Translations under genes and position numbers: made by a program | Source of the DNA: Burkholderiaceae bacterium 26 | GTDB lineage: Bacteria > Pseudomonadota > Gammaproteobacteria > Burkholderiales > Burkholderiaceae | Assembly (NCBI GenBank): GCA_000955795.1 | Contig: JYOB01000008.1 | Span: 56,558 to 120,557 of the forward strand | Length of the DNA stretch: 64,000 nt | Reading direction: 5' to 3' | Shown: positions 1 to 6,954 of the stretch, piece by piece | Layout: each line of letters begins with the position of its first letter | How positions within the stretch are numbered: the first letter of the stretch is position 1 | The notes under the pieces: model-generated | The model's input: the letters and a program-made list of their open reading frames with translations, nothing else | Told to the model about the DNA's origin: nothing | The model's database searches: none

Positions 1-330
1 CGTGTGCTCGCCCGGTTTCACCATCGGCTGGTCTGGCGCGTTGGCTGAATGGATGCCCAGCTTCCCTTCGTGAAACACTTGAAAGGCAACCTTGGGCGCG
101 TGGCGATACTGGAGCGGCAGGTCGTGGCTCGACTCATCGTCATCGTCAAAAGCCTGCGCGTGCTGCATGGCCAGTAGCCCGCCGGCTTGCGCCAGATGGC
201 TGTCCAGCAGTTGATCAATCTCGTCCTGGGCGTCGTACCACGTGATCAATGCGGTGACGATCCACAGGCCGGCGACGGCGCCGAGCACCAGTAGCAGCAG
301 CCGACCATGGAGCGAGCGCGGCCGCGTCAT
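1..330 (-). CDS. Sensor histidine kinase, N-terminal part (cut by window edge)
   Basis: Only the first 110 residues are inside the window. The protein starts with a short basic stretch (MTRPRSLHGR) followed by a hydrophobic segment at about residues 11-30 that should be the first membrane anchor, then a periplasmic region with an acidic DDDDE run. The ATG shares an ATGA overlap with the stop of the response regulator at 327-1001, so the two are translationally coupled. This layout fits QseC/PmrB-type kinases. The catalytic domains lie outside the window, so the family is inferred from partner and architecture. Confidence 0.8.
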   Translation of the reverse strand, partial: MTRPRSLHGRLLLLVLGAVAGLWIVTALITWYDAQDEIDQLLDSHLAQAGGLLAMQHAQAFDDDDESSHDLPLQYRHAPKVAFQVFHEGKLGIHSANAPDQPMVKPGEHT

Positions 331-1001
331 GGCGCTTCTGCGTTGTCACGCGGCAGCATATAGCCGACGCCGCGCACGGTCAGGATGAGGTCGCTGCCGA
401 GTTTGGCGCGCAGATGATGGATGTGCACCTCCACTGCGTTGCTTCCGACTTCTTGCCCCCAGGTGTACAGGCACTGCTCGAGCTGCTCGCGCGACAGCAC
501 GCGCCCTGCGTTCAGCATCAAGGCGTGCAGCAGGTCGAATTCCCGCGTGGACAGGGCAACCGCGCTGCCGTTGCAGAAGACCGTGCGTGACGCCGGCTCA
601 AGCACAATGCCGCGCGCGCGCAACTGCTCCGTGGGATGGCCATGCGCACGGCGCACCAGCGCGCGCAGTCTCGCACTGAGTTCATGCAGATCGATGGGCT
701 TGACAATGTAGTCATCGGCGCCGAGATCGAGACCGCGAACGCGATCCGGTATCGCGTCTCGCGCAGTCAGCACCAGGATGGGGACCGCGATGCCTGCGGC
801 GCGCACCTTTTGCAGCACGTCCACGCCGTCCATGCGTGGCAACCCAAGATCGAGTATCGCGGCGACGTAGGCATCCGTGCGCAACTCTCGCCACGCCGCC
901 TCACCGTCGCGCACCCAATCGACCAGGAAGCCCTGCTGCTGCAGGCCGGCCCGAATGCCGTCTCCAAGCAGGGAATCATCTTCGACAAGCAGGATGCGCA
1001 C
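327..1001 (-). CDS. OmpR/PhoB-family response regulator (QseB/PmrA-like)
   Basis: A 224-residue response regulator. The receiver domain has the acidic pair in MRILLVEDD, the phospho-acceptor Asp51 (AAILDLGLP), Thr79 and Lys101 (DDYIVKP). The C-terminal winged helix (about residues 130-218) includes STREFDLLHAL and the VRGVGYML hairpin. The start is a GTG preceded by GGAG. It lies 30 bp downstream of the cytochrome b gene and overlaps the sensor kinase by 4 bases, so it probably belongs to the same transcription unit as the cytochromes. A PmrA-like box at 2737-2753 in front of that unit suggests autoregulation. QseB versus PmrA cannot be decided from sequence alone. Confidence 0.93.
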   Translation of the reverse strand: MRILLVEDDSLLGDGIRAGLQQQGFLVDWVRDGEAAWRELRTDAYVAAILDLGLPRMDGVDVLQKVRAAGIAVPILVLTARDAIPDRVRGLDLGADDYIVKPIDLHELSARLRALVRRAHGHPTEQLRARGIVLEPASRTVFCNGSAVALSTREFDLLHALMLNAGRVLSREQLEQCLYTWGQEVGSNAVEVHIHHLRAKLGSDLILTVRGVGYMLPRDNAEAP

Positions 1002-1031
1002 GGATCAGGTCTCCGCTCGATACCGGTTGGA

Positions 1032-1730
1032 TCAATAGTCGTCTCTGACGGCACCGTGTTGCTTCGCGGATGCTGAGGGTCGGTCAGTGGCCCCGGCCGG
1101 CGGCGCGGACTGCCATTGCGCCCACCAGAAACCCAGCACCGCCACCAGCATCAGCCCCGCGAGGCTCCACCACGCACGGCGGATGCCCTCATTCGGCAAG
1201 CCCGTCTTCCGTCCGCTGATCATCGCGCCAATCAGATTCTCTCGGTGCAGCCAACTGCTGGCGAAGACGGCGAGAACATGAATGCCCACTAGTGCAAGCA
1301 TTGCGTTGGCGATACCCTCGTGCAGTTCGCCGAGCCAGTCACCGCCGACATCGTTGTAGGTGGCCCAGCCGGTTCCTGCCAGGCCGCACGCCATCAGCAG
1401 CAAGGCGATGATAGCAAGCGCCCCAGCGGGGTTGTGGCCAATATGGTGCTCCGGCTGCCCCCGCATGATGCTGGTCAAATAGCGGAGTGTGGCGGCGGGG
1501 GACCGTATGAAGTTGGAGAACCTGGCGTATCGCGTACCCACCATGCCCCACACCAGCCGAAAGCCGACCAGCGCAGCCATCGTGTAGCCGAATGTGATGT
1601 GGACAAGGCGCCACTGCTCACTTTCCGCAGTCAGGTAGGCGCCAAGGAAACTCAGCGCCAGCAACCAGTGGAACAGACGGGTCGGTGCATCCCAAACCAG
1701 GATGCGGCGGGTGATGGAATCGGGTTTCAT
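1032..1730 (-). CDS. Cytochrome b561-family membrane protein
   Basis: About 232 residues with four hydrophobic segments. Candidate heme-ligating histidines are in RLFHWLLAL, LVHITFGY, and GIHVLAV. VWDAPTRLFHW near the N-terminus is typical of the b561 / Ni-Fe-hydrogenase b-type cytochrome family. It probably passes quinol electrons to the periplasmic c-type cytochromes encoded just upstream. I chose the ATG at 1730, 4 bp after the diheme cytochrome stop. In-frame ATGs at 1754 and 1763 would overlap that gene and are possible alternatives. The C-terminal tail is soluble and basic. Confidence 0.88.
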   Translation of the reverse strand: MKPDSITRRILVWDAPTRLFHWLLALSFLGAYLTAESEQWRLVHITFGYTMAALVGFRLVWGMVGTRYARFSNFIRSPAATLRYLTSIMRGQPEHHIGHNPAGALAIIALLLMACGLAGTGWATYNDVGGDWLGELHEGIANAMLALVGIHVLAVFASSWLHRENLIGAMISGRKTGLPNEGIRRAWWSLAGLMLVAVLGFWWAQWQSAPPAGATDRPSASAKQHGAVRDDY

Positions 1731-1734
1731 GGCT

Positions 1735-2226
1735 TCAGCGTGGGATGCGGACATCGTGTTCATTGAAATTGCCCTGATCCGCCTTGGTATGGCAGGCGGC
1801 GCAGTTCGAGGCGCTCTTGATGGAGGGCCGGCGCCACACCGCAGCGGGCACTTCGTCGTGGGTGCGTGCAAACCACGCCGAGCGGGTGATACGGTCCTCG
1901 GGCGGCGGGGGCATCGACCTCGAGCGATCCGCCGCGTTGGCCGTGAGCCATTGATCAAGCTGCTTGACGGTGGCGGGGTCCAACGACGCATCCGTCCCAT
2001 AGTGGTGCTGCAGGTTGCCCATAATGCGCTGCCACGAGCTGGCAGGCAGCATGCCCGGCGGATAGGCAATGTGGCAGGACGCGCATTCCTGGCGGTACTT
2101 TGGCAGCAGCGGTGCAGCGCGCACGCCAGCCCCCTCTTCAGCGGCGGCGAGAAACGACAGCGCCAAGCCCGCGATTGCCAGGCAAGCGCGTGCAGTTCGG
2201 CTTGTAACGATGAAATGTCCAGACAT
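1735..2226 (-). CDS. Periplasmic diheme cytochrome c (DHC family)
   Basis: 163 residues with a signal peptide (hydrophobic ACLAIAGLALSFLAAA) and two CXXCH heme sites, CASCH near residue 50 and CAACH near residue 146. Length and spacing fit the DHC family, known to partner cytochrome b561 and SHP (sphaeroides heme protein). GGAG precedes the ATG. It sits between the SHP-like gene and the cytochrome b gene, so a b561 to DHC to SHP electron path is a reasonable inference. Confidence 0.9.
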   Translation of the reverse strand: MSGHFIVTSRTARACLAIAGLALSFLAAAEEGAGVRAAPLLPKYRQECASCHIAYPPGMLPASSWQRIMGNLQHHYGTDASLDPATVKQLDQWLTANAADRSRSMPPPPEDRITRSAWFARTHDEVPAAVWRRPSIKSASNCAACHTKADQGNFNEHDVRIPR

Positions 2227-2274
2227 TGGGATGCTCCGAATCAGGTCAGGAATTGCGTGGCGTGCTGAACGGCC

Positions 2275-2691
2275 CTACTTGCCGAGAGTCATCAGCCAAC
2301 TCAGGACGTCTGCTTTTTCGGCTGCCGTGCACTCACGCCCGACCACGTCGTTGCAGTTGCGCCGGAACCATTTCTCGGTCTTGGCGACATCGGTAAAACG
2401 CTCTGGGTTGAATGCCGGAGCCAGCGGCGCGATCGACTTGCCGGTTGCGGCATGCCGGCCGGTTTGCGTTGGCGGGTTGCCATGGCAAGAAGCACAGCTC
2501 CATTCACGACCGTGCTTGGATGTAAAAAGCTGCTGCCCGCGGGACGGGTCGGAGGGGGTTCCGGCCTGCGCTCGATAGTGGTCGAGCAGTTGCGCGGGCG
2601 CTTGCGCATTTGCCAGGGGAGCGGCAACGGCTAGTGCCAACGCCAAGACCGAATGCAGGCGGGCAGCAGGAAGAAATTTGGGGGTTGGCAT
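2275..2691 (-). CDS. SHP-like monoheme cytochrome c (DUF1924)
   Basis: 138 residues: signal peptide (LALALAVAAPLANA), one CXXCH (CASCHGNPP) and a C-terminal motif WFRRNCNDVVGREC followed by a helix. This is the DUF1924 pattern, to which the oxygen- and NO-binding SHP cytochromes belong; in SHP an Asn acts as sixth heme ligand, and the Asn in RNCN is a candidate here (inference). The ATG at 2691 has GAGAGG 5 bases upstream; a GTG directly before it is less likely. It is the first gene of the cytochrome/two-component cluster, with a PmrA-type box about 46 bp upstream. Confidence 0.88.
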   Translation of the reverse strand: MPTPKFLPAARLHSVLALALAVAAPLANAQAPAQLLDHYRAQAGTPSDPSRGQQLFTSKHGREWSCASCHGNPPTQTGRHAATGKSIAPLAPAFNPERFTDVAKTEKWFRRNCNDVVGRECTAAEKADVLSWLMTLGK

Positions 2692-2736
2692 CACGGCCTC
2701 TCACGCTGAGGAATGCCTTGATGCTCACGGATTCTT

Positions 2737-2753
2737 CTTAACGGATTCTTAAG
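2737..2753 (-). promoter_or_regulatory. PmrA/QseB-type direct-repeat box
   Basis: The + strand reads CTTAAC, five bases, then CTTAAG: two CTTAA half sites spaced one helical turn apart. This is the arrangement of the box bound by PmrA/BasR- and QseB-type regulators. It lies 46-62 bp upstream of the SHP-like gene whose operon appears to end with such a regulator. Binding is inferred. Confidence 0.65.
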
Positions 2754-2967
2754 CGATACCCCGGAAGCCATTTCAGTGGCCCGATCAAGGATGGCTCGCT
2801 TGCATGGATTTCCTATCGATGGGTTCCGGATGCGATGTGGCAAAGGCCGAGCGACGAAGGGAACTTCACCCCGAGGTCGTGCGCGTTGAGACCTAAGCAG
2901 CTGCCGATGCTGGAGTCACTCAGTAAGGAGAGCGCCTGCGCGGTCATTCCGCCCCGCTGGCCTCAGC

Positions 2968-2988
2968 ATTCCCGCCCGTCACGGGAAT
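2968..2988 (-). terminator. Conserved hairpin at the 3' end of cassette 1
   Basis: ATTCCCG, a 7-base loop, then CGGGAAT, just beyond the stop codon of the cassette gene. The same hairpin follows the second cassette at 15779-15803 with a longer 9-bp stem. In the gene's direction it lacks a clear T-run, so it may protect the 3' end or need Rho. It also marks the edge of homology between the copies. Confidence 0.55.
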
Positions 2989-3002
2989 ACATCAATCTAT
3001 TT

Positions 3003-3371
3003 TTATTGGCTGTAGCCCCGCCGCTCTATGGCGGCTAATACATCCCACGTTTGCGGATCGACATCGCGGCCCCCGAGCGACATCGAAACGTACGCATCAA
3101 TCGCATCCACAAAGCCTTTGATGAAGGCCGGCGGAAACCCGTGTCCGGACAACTGCTGAAGCTGCTCGCGCAGCATGCCCGGGCGGCATTGGCCGTGTGA
3201 GCGCATGGCGGTGCGCGTGCGCTTCAGATACGCCTGCGCTGCGATGGCGCCGTTCAGGTAGGTGCGGTTTTTGGTGAGCCTGCCTGTGTCGGATGACGTG
3301 GGCGGTGGGGGTCGCGATGTTGGCGGAGATGGATACGACGCGGGGCGGTGCCCGCTTTTGACAGATGGCAT
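3003..3371 (-). CDS. Conserved cassette protein, copy 1, unknown function
   Basis: 122 residues, not recognised. The N-terminal third is Pro/Ser-rich and low-complexity. The C-terminal two thirds contain a basic segment (LTKNRTYLNGAIAAQAYLKR) and an amphipathic C-terminus (PPAFIKGFVDAIDAYVSMSL). The paralogue at 15816-16184 has exactly the same length and is nearly identical from DTGRLTKN to the end, while the N-termini differ. I chose the ATG at 3371 because it aligns with the paralogue's start and has AGAGAGG 5 bases upstream; a longer start at 3392 lies inside the antisense target. No signal peptide or membrane segment is seen. It occupies the position of icd/ant in phage P1 C4 operons, so a phage-derived or toxic product is possible but not shown. 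Confidence 0.75.
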   Translation of the reverse strand: MPSVKSGHRPASYPSPPTSRPPPPTSSDTGRLTKNRTYLNGAIAAQAYLKRTRTAMRSHGQCRPGMLREQLQQLSGHGFPPAFIKGFVDAIDAYVSMSLGGRDVDPQTWDVLAAIERRGYSQ

Positions 3372-3376
3372 GTCGG

Positions 3377-3417
3377 CCTCTCTAAGTTGCATCGGAAGCT
3401 CGCCATCTCGTTGCTAC
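3377..3417 (-). promoter_or_regulatory. C4 target a2/b2 of cassette 1, overlapping the Shine-Dalgarno
   Basis: On the minus strand this holds b2 (GTAGCAAC, 3410-3417) and a2 (AACTTAGAGAGG, 3377-3388). Both are complementary to the antisense segments b' and a' in the RNA at 3424-3505. AGAGAGG in a2 is also the ribosome-binding site of the gene starting at 3371, so pairing would block translation. Confidence 0.75.
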
Positions 3418-3423
3418 ACGGGG

Positions 3424-3505
3424 TGGCGGGCCTGACGGCGGGGGTAGCAAACCGGCCCTTAGAGAACGACCGGCAGACCCGAAGGTCTCCCCGCCCGGCC
3501 CGCCA
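3424..3505 (-). ncRNA. C4-type antisense RNA, copy 1
   Basis: An 82-nt segment closed by a 9-bp terminal stem (TGGCGGGCC at one end, GGCCCGCCA at the other). On the minus strand it has an internal stem AGACC-TTCG-GGTCT capped by a stable UUCG tetraloop. It carries a' (TTCTCTAAGGG, 3456-3467) and b' (TTTGCTAC, 3444-3450), both complementary to target pairs a1/b1 upstream and a2/b2 downstream. Layout and size match the C4 antisense RNA family (phages P1 and P7, about 77 nt), processed from the leader of the operon it represses. Identification is by layout and covariation with the second copy; a covariance-model search would settle it. Confidence 0.8.
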
Positions 3506-3550
3506 TGAAAAACACAAGCGAACGGAAGCGGACCGTCGCTTGCACGACAG

Positions 3551-3619
3551 TCTCTCTAAGGATTGCTGTACGGGTTGCTACGCCCGGCTGCCGTTGGTGC
3601 GGCAGCGGGGTGGATTATA
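3551..3619 (-). promoter_or_regulatory. Promoter and leader of cassette 1 with target a1/b1
   Basis: A perfect TATAAT lies at 3614-3619 on the minus strand; the -35 region is weak. It is followed by a leader hairpin (GCTGCCG, 6-base loop, CGGCAGC, 3587-3606), then target b1 (GTAGCAAC, 3574-3581) and a1 (TCCTTAGAGAGA, 3551-3561). The same promoter, hairpin and target order occurs in cassette 2. Confidence 0.75.
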
Positions 3620-3687
3620 GCGATGGGGGCGGCGGCAAAAGTTGGATTGTTGATTCGCCCTGGGCACCGGGCTGAATCTCACGTTCC

Positions 3688-3954
3688 ACCCTCAAACACT
3701 GAAGCTCCACCCTCAAACACTGAAGCTTCACCCTCCGACACTGGAGCTTCACCCTAAAACACTGGAGCTTCACCCTCAGACACTCAAGCGCCACCCTCAA
3801 AGAGTCGAACGTCAGGGTCAAACACTGAAACGTCACTGTCTGAGGGTCGCGTTTTCAGCCTCAAACACTGGAATCTCACTGTTTGAGGGTCGTACTCCAC
3901 TGTCTGAGGGTCGAGCTTCACTCTTCAACACTCGAACTCCACGGTCTGAGCCTC
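3688..3954 (+). repeat. 21-bp-phased degenerate repeat array, cassette 1
   Basis: Thirteen units begin at 3688, 3709, 3730, 3751, 3772, 3793, 3814, 3835, 3857, 3878, 3899, 3920 and 3941, so the period is 21 bp with a single 22-bp step. Each unit has a 14-base core (ACCCTCAAACACTG or the flipped form ACTGTCTGAGGGTC) and a 7-base spacer resembling GAGCTTC. The first units keep one orientation, later ones alternate. 21 bp equals two helical turns, placing all cores on one face of the DNA. The array lies 69 bp upstream of the cassette promoter. A matching array is in cassette 2. Confidence 0.9.
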
Positions 3955-4043
3955 GCGCTCCGCCCCGCCGCGGATGCCCAGGCACGAGCGGCGTTGAGCC
4001 TCACCGGGTTCATCAGTTCGCTCACCCTTGGTTTCTCGATCTG

Positions 4044-4931
4044 CTAGAACCGGTATCCAACGTCCAGGCTAAAGACGACCGGCTTCACGTTGATCTCCGT
4101 CTTGTTGACGGCCAGCACCTGGCCTTCTTGGCTGCGGAGCGTGATGGTCGACGTGGTCTTTAGAGGCAGATAGGCGACGGTGCCGACTAGCGTCCAGTTC
4201 TTGGCAAACTCGTACGAAGCGCCAATGTTGGCAACCGGCGCCCACGAGCTGGAGGTGGCTGCCGACACCTTGGCGGGGCCGGTGGGGATCTGGCCCATGC
4301 CCAACTGAAGGACTTGGCCGAGGTTCTGCATGGCGCTGACGAAATTCGAGTTCAGGCGCAGTTGGGTGAAGAAGTTGTAGCTGACGCCCGCACCGATGAA
4401 CGGGCGCAGCTTGCTCTGTGCGGTTCCGAAGTAGTACTGCCCAATGAGCGCCGGGTTCCACGCACGGGCAGATGCAACGGGGTTGTTCTTGGGCAGACCC
4501 AGATCGATGAGCGTGAGGTTCCCAAGCCCCGGCACGGGCGCGACGACCTTGCCACGACCGTAGATGTTCGTGGTGGGTGGGATGCCCCCGACCGCCGTAA
4601 CGGCCCAGTTGTCGTTGATGAAATATGTCTGCGTGATCGACAGCGTGGTGGAGCTGCCCGTCTTGGCACTGGTGCCCGGCGATTCATAGCTACCCAGGCC
4701 AAGCGCGCTGGTTGAGGTAGACAGCGGCGTCGACGAATCCGTGGGATGAATATGAATGACCCCAACCGAGAGCACGTTGCGCCCGCGTATGTAGCGGTCA
4801 AAGAAGCTGGCATCGCTGCTGGGCGGGTCTTCGTTTGATTGCGCATGTGCCAAGGGTGCTGCCATTGCAATGGCAGCCGCCACGGCAAAAAAAGAACGAG
4901 CGGGGGCAACGCGCAGGTTGAAGTGCGCCAT
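4044..4931 (-). CDS. OmpW-family outer membrane protein
   Basis: 295 residues with a signal peptide ending at AHAQS, then alternating beta-strand segments and a terminal aromatic (DVGYRF), typical of an OmpW-type eight-stranded barrel. OmpW proteins let small hydrophobic compounds cross the outer membrane. The gene follows the acyl-CoA synthetase on the same strand after 58 bp and has AGGAG before its ATG, so it may serve uptake for the aromatic-degradation operon upstream (inference). Confidence 0.88.
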   Translation of the reverse strand: MAHFNLRVAPARSFFAVAAAIAMAAPLAHAQSNEDPPSSDASFFDRYIRGRNVLSVGVIHIHPTDSSTPLSTSTSALGLGSYESPGTSAKTGSSTTLSITQTYFINDNWAVTAVGGIPPTTNIYGRGKVVAPVPGLGNLTLIDLGLPKNNPVASARAWNPALIGQYYFGTAQSKLRPFIGAGVSYNFFTQLRLNSNFVSAMQNLGQVLQLGMGQIPTGPAKVSAATSSSWAPVANIGASYEFAKNWTLVGTVAYLPLKTTSTITLRSQEGQVLAVNKTEINVKPVVFSLDVGYRF

Positions 4932-4989
4932 GGTGTGTCTCCTGTTTTGGAATCGTTGTATTGGCTAAGGCAAGCTGAGGCGTGACGGA

Positions 4990-6954
4990 CTAGGGAGGCG
5001 CGCCTCCGTCTGGCGAGATGGAAAACGAAAACGGGAATCGGCCAAGGACCGCTGCCACGCCATCGTGCAATGCAGGGTCACGCAGGCCGGCACGTACCAG
5101 GATGCCAGTGGTCTTGTCCTCATCCAGCACAAGGCGCACGCCCTCGATACCTGCCTCGCGCAACGCGCAGTGCAAGGCGTCGGCGGTTTCCATGCGCTTG
5201 AGCGCGGGCTTGAAGATCTTGCCCACCGCTGTGAGCGGCATGGCATCCACGATGTGAATCTGCTTTGGCTGCGCAGCGCGCTCAAGGATGGCTTCGCGCA
5301 CGAAGTTCGCAAGCTCTTCGTGGCTGGCCGTGGCGCCGGGCTTGAGCTGGACGTATGCCACTGGCAGTTCGCCCGCATGCATATCTGGCCGGCCGATGGC
5401 CGCCGCAATCTGGACAGCCGGGTGCCGGTGCAGCGGCTCTTCAATGGTGGCCGGATCGATGTTGTGGCCACCGCGAATGATGAGTTCCTTCTTTCTGCCG
5501 GTCAGCCAGAAATAGCCATCCCGATCCATGCGGCCGAGATCGCCTGTGTTGAGCCACGCTCGGTCATCGCCCAGGTCGATCCACAAGCCCTTGTTGTGCT
5601 CAGGCTGCACGTAGCCGCCAAACACGTTTGGCCCCGAGATGACCAGGACCCCAGGTTCGTCCGTAACGCAATCGCGCACATACCGCCCGTCTTCACCGAG
5701 CACCACGGCCTTCATGAGCTGGCCGGGCACACGCAGGCCAATGGAGCCGAGCCGCCGGTCGCCCAGCGGTGGGTTGACGCTGCTCACGCAGGTGCCTTCC
5801 GTCAGGCCATAGCCCTCCAGAATCTTGACGCCGGTGCGCTGCTGAAACGTGCGGAACACCTCGACCGGCATCGGCGCCGCGCCGCATAGGCCGTACTCCA
5901 ACGAACGGATGTCGCGCTCGCCCACGGGCACATCCAGCAACGCCGCATAGAGCGTGGGCACGGCGCTGAAGAAGTTAATGCGGTGGCGCTCAACGATTTC
6001 CCAGAAGCGCGCGACCACGCCCTCACCGCGATACCCCTGCGGGGTGCCGAGCACCACGTGTGCGCCCTTGGAAAACGGAAGAAGGCCCGTCGCCAGCACC
6101 GCGTTCACATGAAACAACGGCAACCCGCAGAAGATCGTCTTGCCGGGCCCCACGCTGTTGCCGAGGAACTGGCCTGCGGCCCAGGCATTGGCCACCTCAT
6201 TGCCATGGCTGCGCATGGCAATCTTGGGCAGACCGGTGGTGCCACCTGTGCAGAAATACGAAGAGGTATCCCCTGCTTTGAACACGCGCGGATACGCGAG
6301 CGTTGCGCCGGATTCGTGCGCCATTGCCCTGCCGAAATCGTGTAGGTGGATATGTCTGGGCACGGCGGCGCGAACACCGTCCCGGCCGTGCAGCCGTGTG
6401 CATTCCCGGCGCTGCATGAGCCGCGCCATCCAGCCCTTAGGCCCGCGCACGCGATCAGCCAGATTGACGAGCACGAGATGCTCGAGCGATGCCACTTCAC
6501 CCAGAATGCGCTGCACCTTGGGCCACAGATCGGTTCCGGGAAACGGCGCCAGCGTGACCAGCACGCGCGCGCCGGCCGCCTTTAGCAGATCGGCAATGGC
6601 AGGCCCTTCGAGCAGCGGATTGATGGCGCAGACCGTGCCCGCTGCCTCTCCGCCCCAAATCACGAAATGCGTTTCCGGCAGATTCGGCAGCACGTAGGCG
6701 ACCACCTCATCCCGGCGAATGCCCAGCCGCGTCAACAGGTTGGCCGTGCGCGTGATGTCTCGCACAAGCTCGCGATACGTCCACGTCTGGGGCTTGCGGT
6801 GATCTGCCGCGCGCAAGAAGAACGACAGCGCTGGGGCCGACGGGTTGATGGCCGCGCCGCGCCGGATCATCTCGTACGTGCTGGTTGGCAGATCCGCTGG
6901 CATTCCCCTCGCTTCAATGGCGAGGATGTCGCTCTGGTTTGCAATGCCGTTCAT
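4990..6954 (-). CDS. Acyl-CoA synthetase (AMP-dependent ligase)
   Basis: 654 residues of the ANL adenylate-forming family. The P-loop-like motif YFCTGGTTGLPK, EGYGLTEGT, the NTGD motif and the C-terminal hinge GRKKELIIRGGHNIDP are all present, ending with the lysine region VGKIFKP, so the enzyme looks intact. The substrate is not predictable; context suggests a carboxylic acid released by ring cleavage or an aromatic side chain. The ATG at 6954 shares an ATGA overlap with the stop of the FAH-family gene. Confidence 0.9.
   Translation of the reverse strand: MNGIANQSDILAIEARGMPADLPTSTYEMIRRGAAINPSAPALSFFLRAADHRKPQTWTYRELVRDITRTANLLTRLGIRRDEVVAYVLPNLPETHFVIWGGEAAGTVCAINPLLEGPAIADLLKAAGARVLVTLAPFPGTDLWPKVQRILGEVASLEHLVLVNLADRVRGPKGWMARLMQRRECTRLHGRDGVRAAVPRHIHLHDFGRAMAHESGATLAYPRVFKAGDTSSYFCTGGTTGLPKIAMRSHGNEVANAWAAGQFLGNSVGPGKTIFCGLPLFHVNAVLATGLLPFSKGAHVVLGTPQGYRGEGVVARFWEIVERHRINFFSAVPTLYAALLDVPVGERDIRSLEYGLCGAAPMPVEVFRTFQQRTGVKILEGYGLTEGTCVSSVNPPLGDRRLGSIGLRVPGQLMKAVVLGEDGRYVRDCVTDEPGVLVISGPNVFGGYVQPEHNKGLWIDLGDDRAWLNTGDLGRMDRDGYFWLTGRKKELIIRGGHNIDPATIEEPLHRHPAVQIAAAIGRPDMHAGELPVAYVQLKPGATASHEELANFVREAILERAAQPKQIHIVDAMPLTAVGKIFKPALKRMETADALHCALREAGIEGVRLVLDEDKTTGILVRAGLRDPALHDGVAAVLGRFPFSFSISPDGGAPP

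Noticed and set aside
2754..2960. Possible short gene between the PmrA-like box and cassette 1
   Set aside because: A 67-codon frame exists but has poor codon usage and no ribosome site or hydrophobic or charged pattern.
3688..3954. CRISPR array
   Set aside because: Cores are 14 bases, degenerate, flipped in places, with 7-base spacers, and no cas genes are present.
2961..3954. Prophage or P4-like satellite
   Set aside because: No integrase, replication or packaging gene within reach; only the RNA control module resembles phage.
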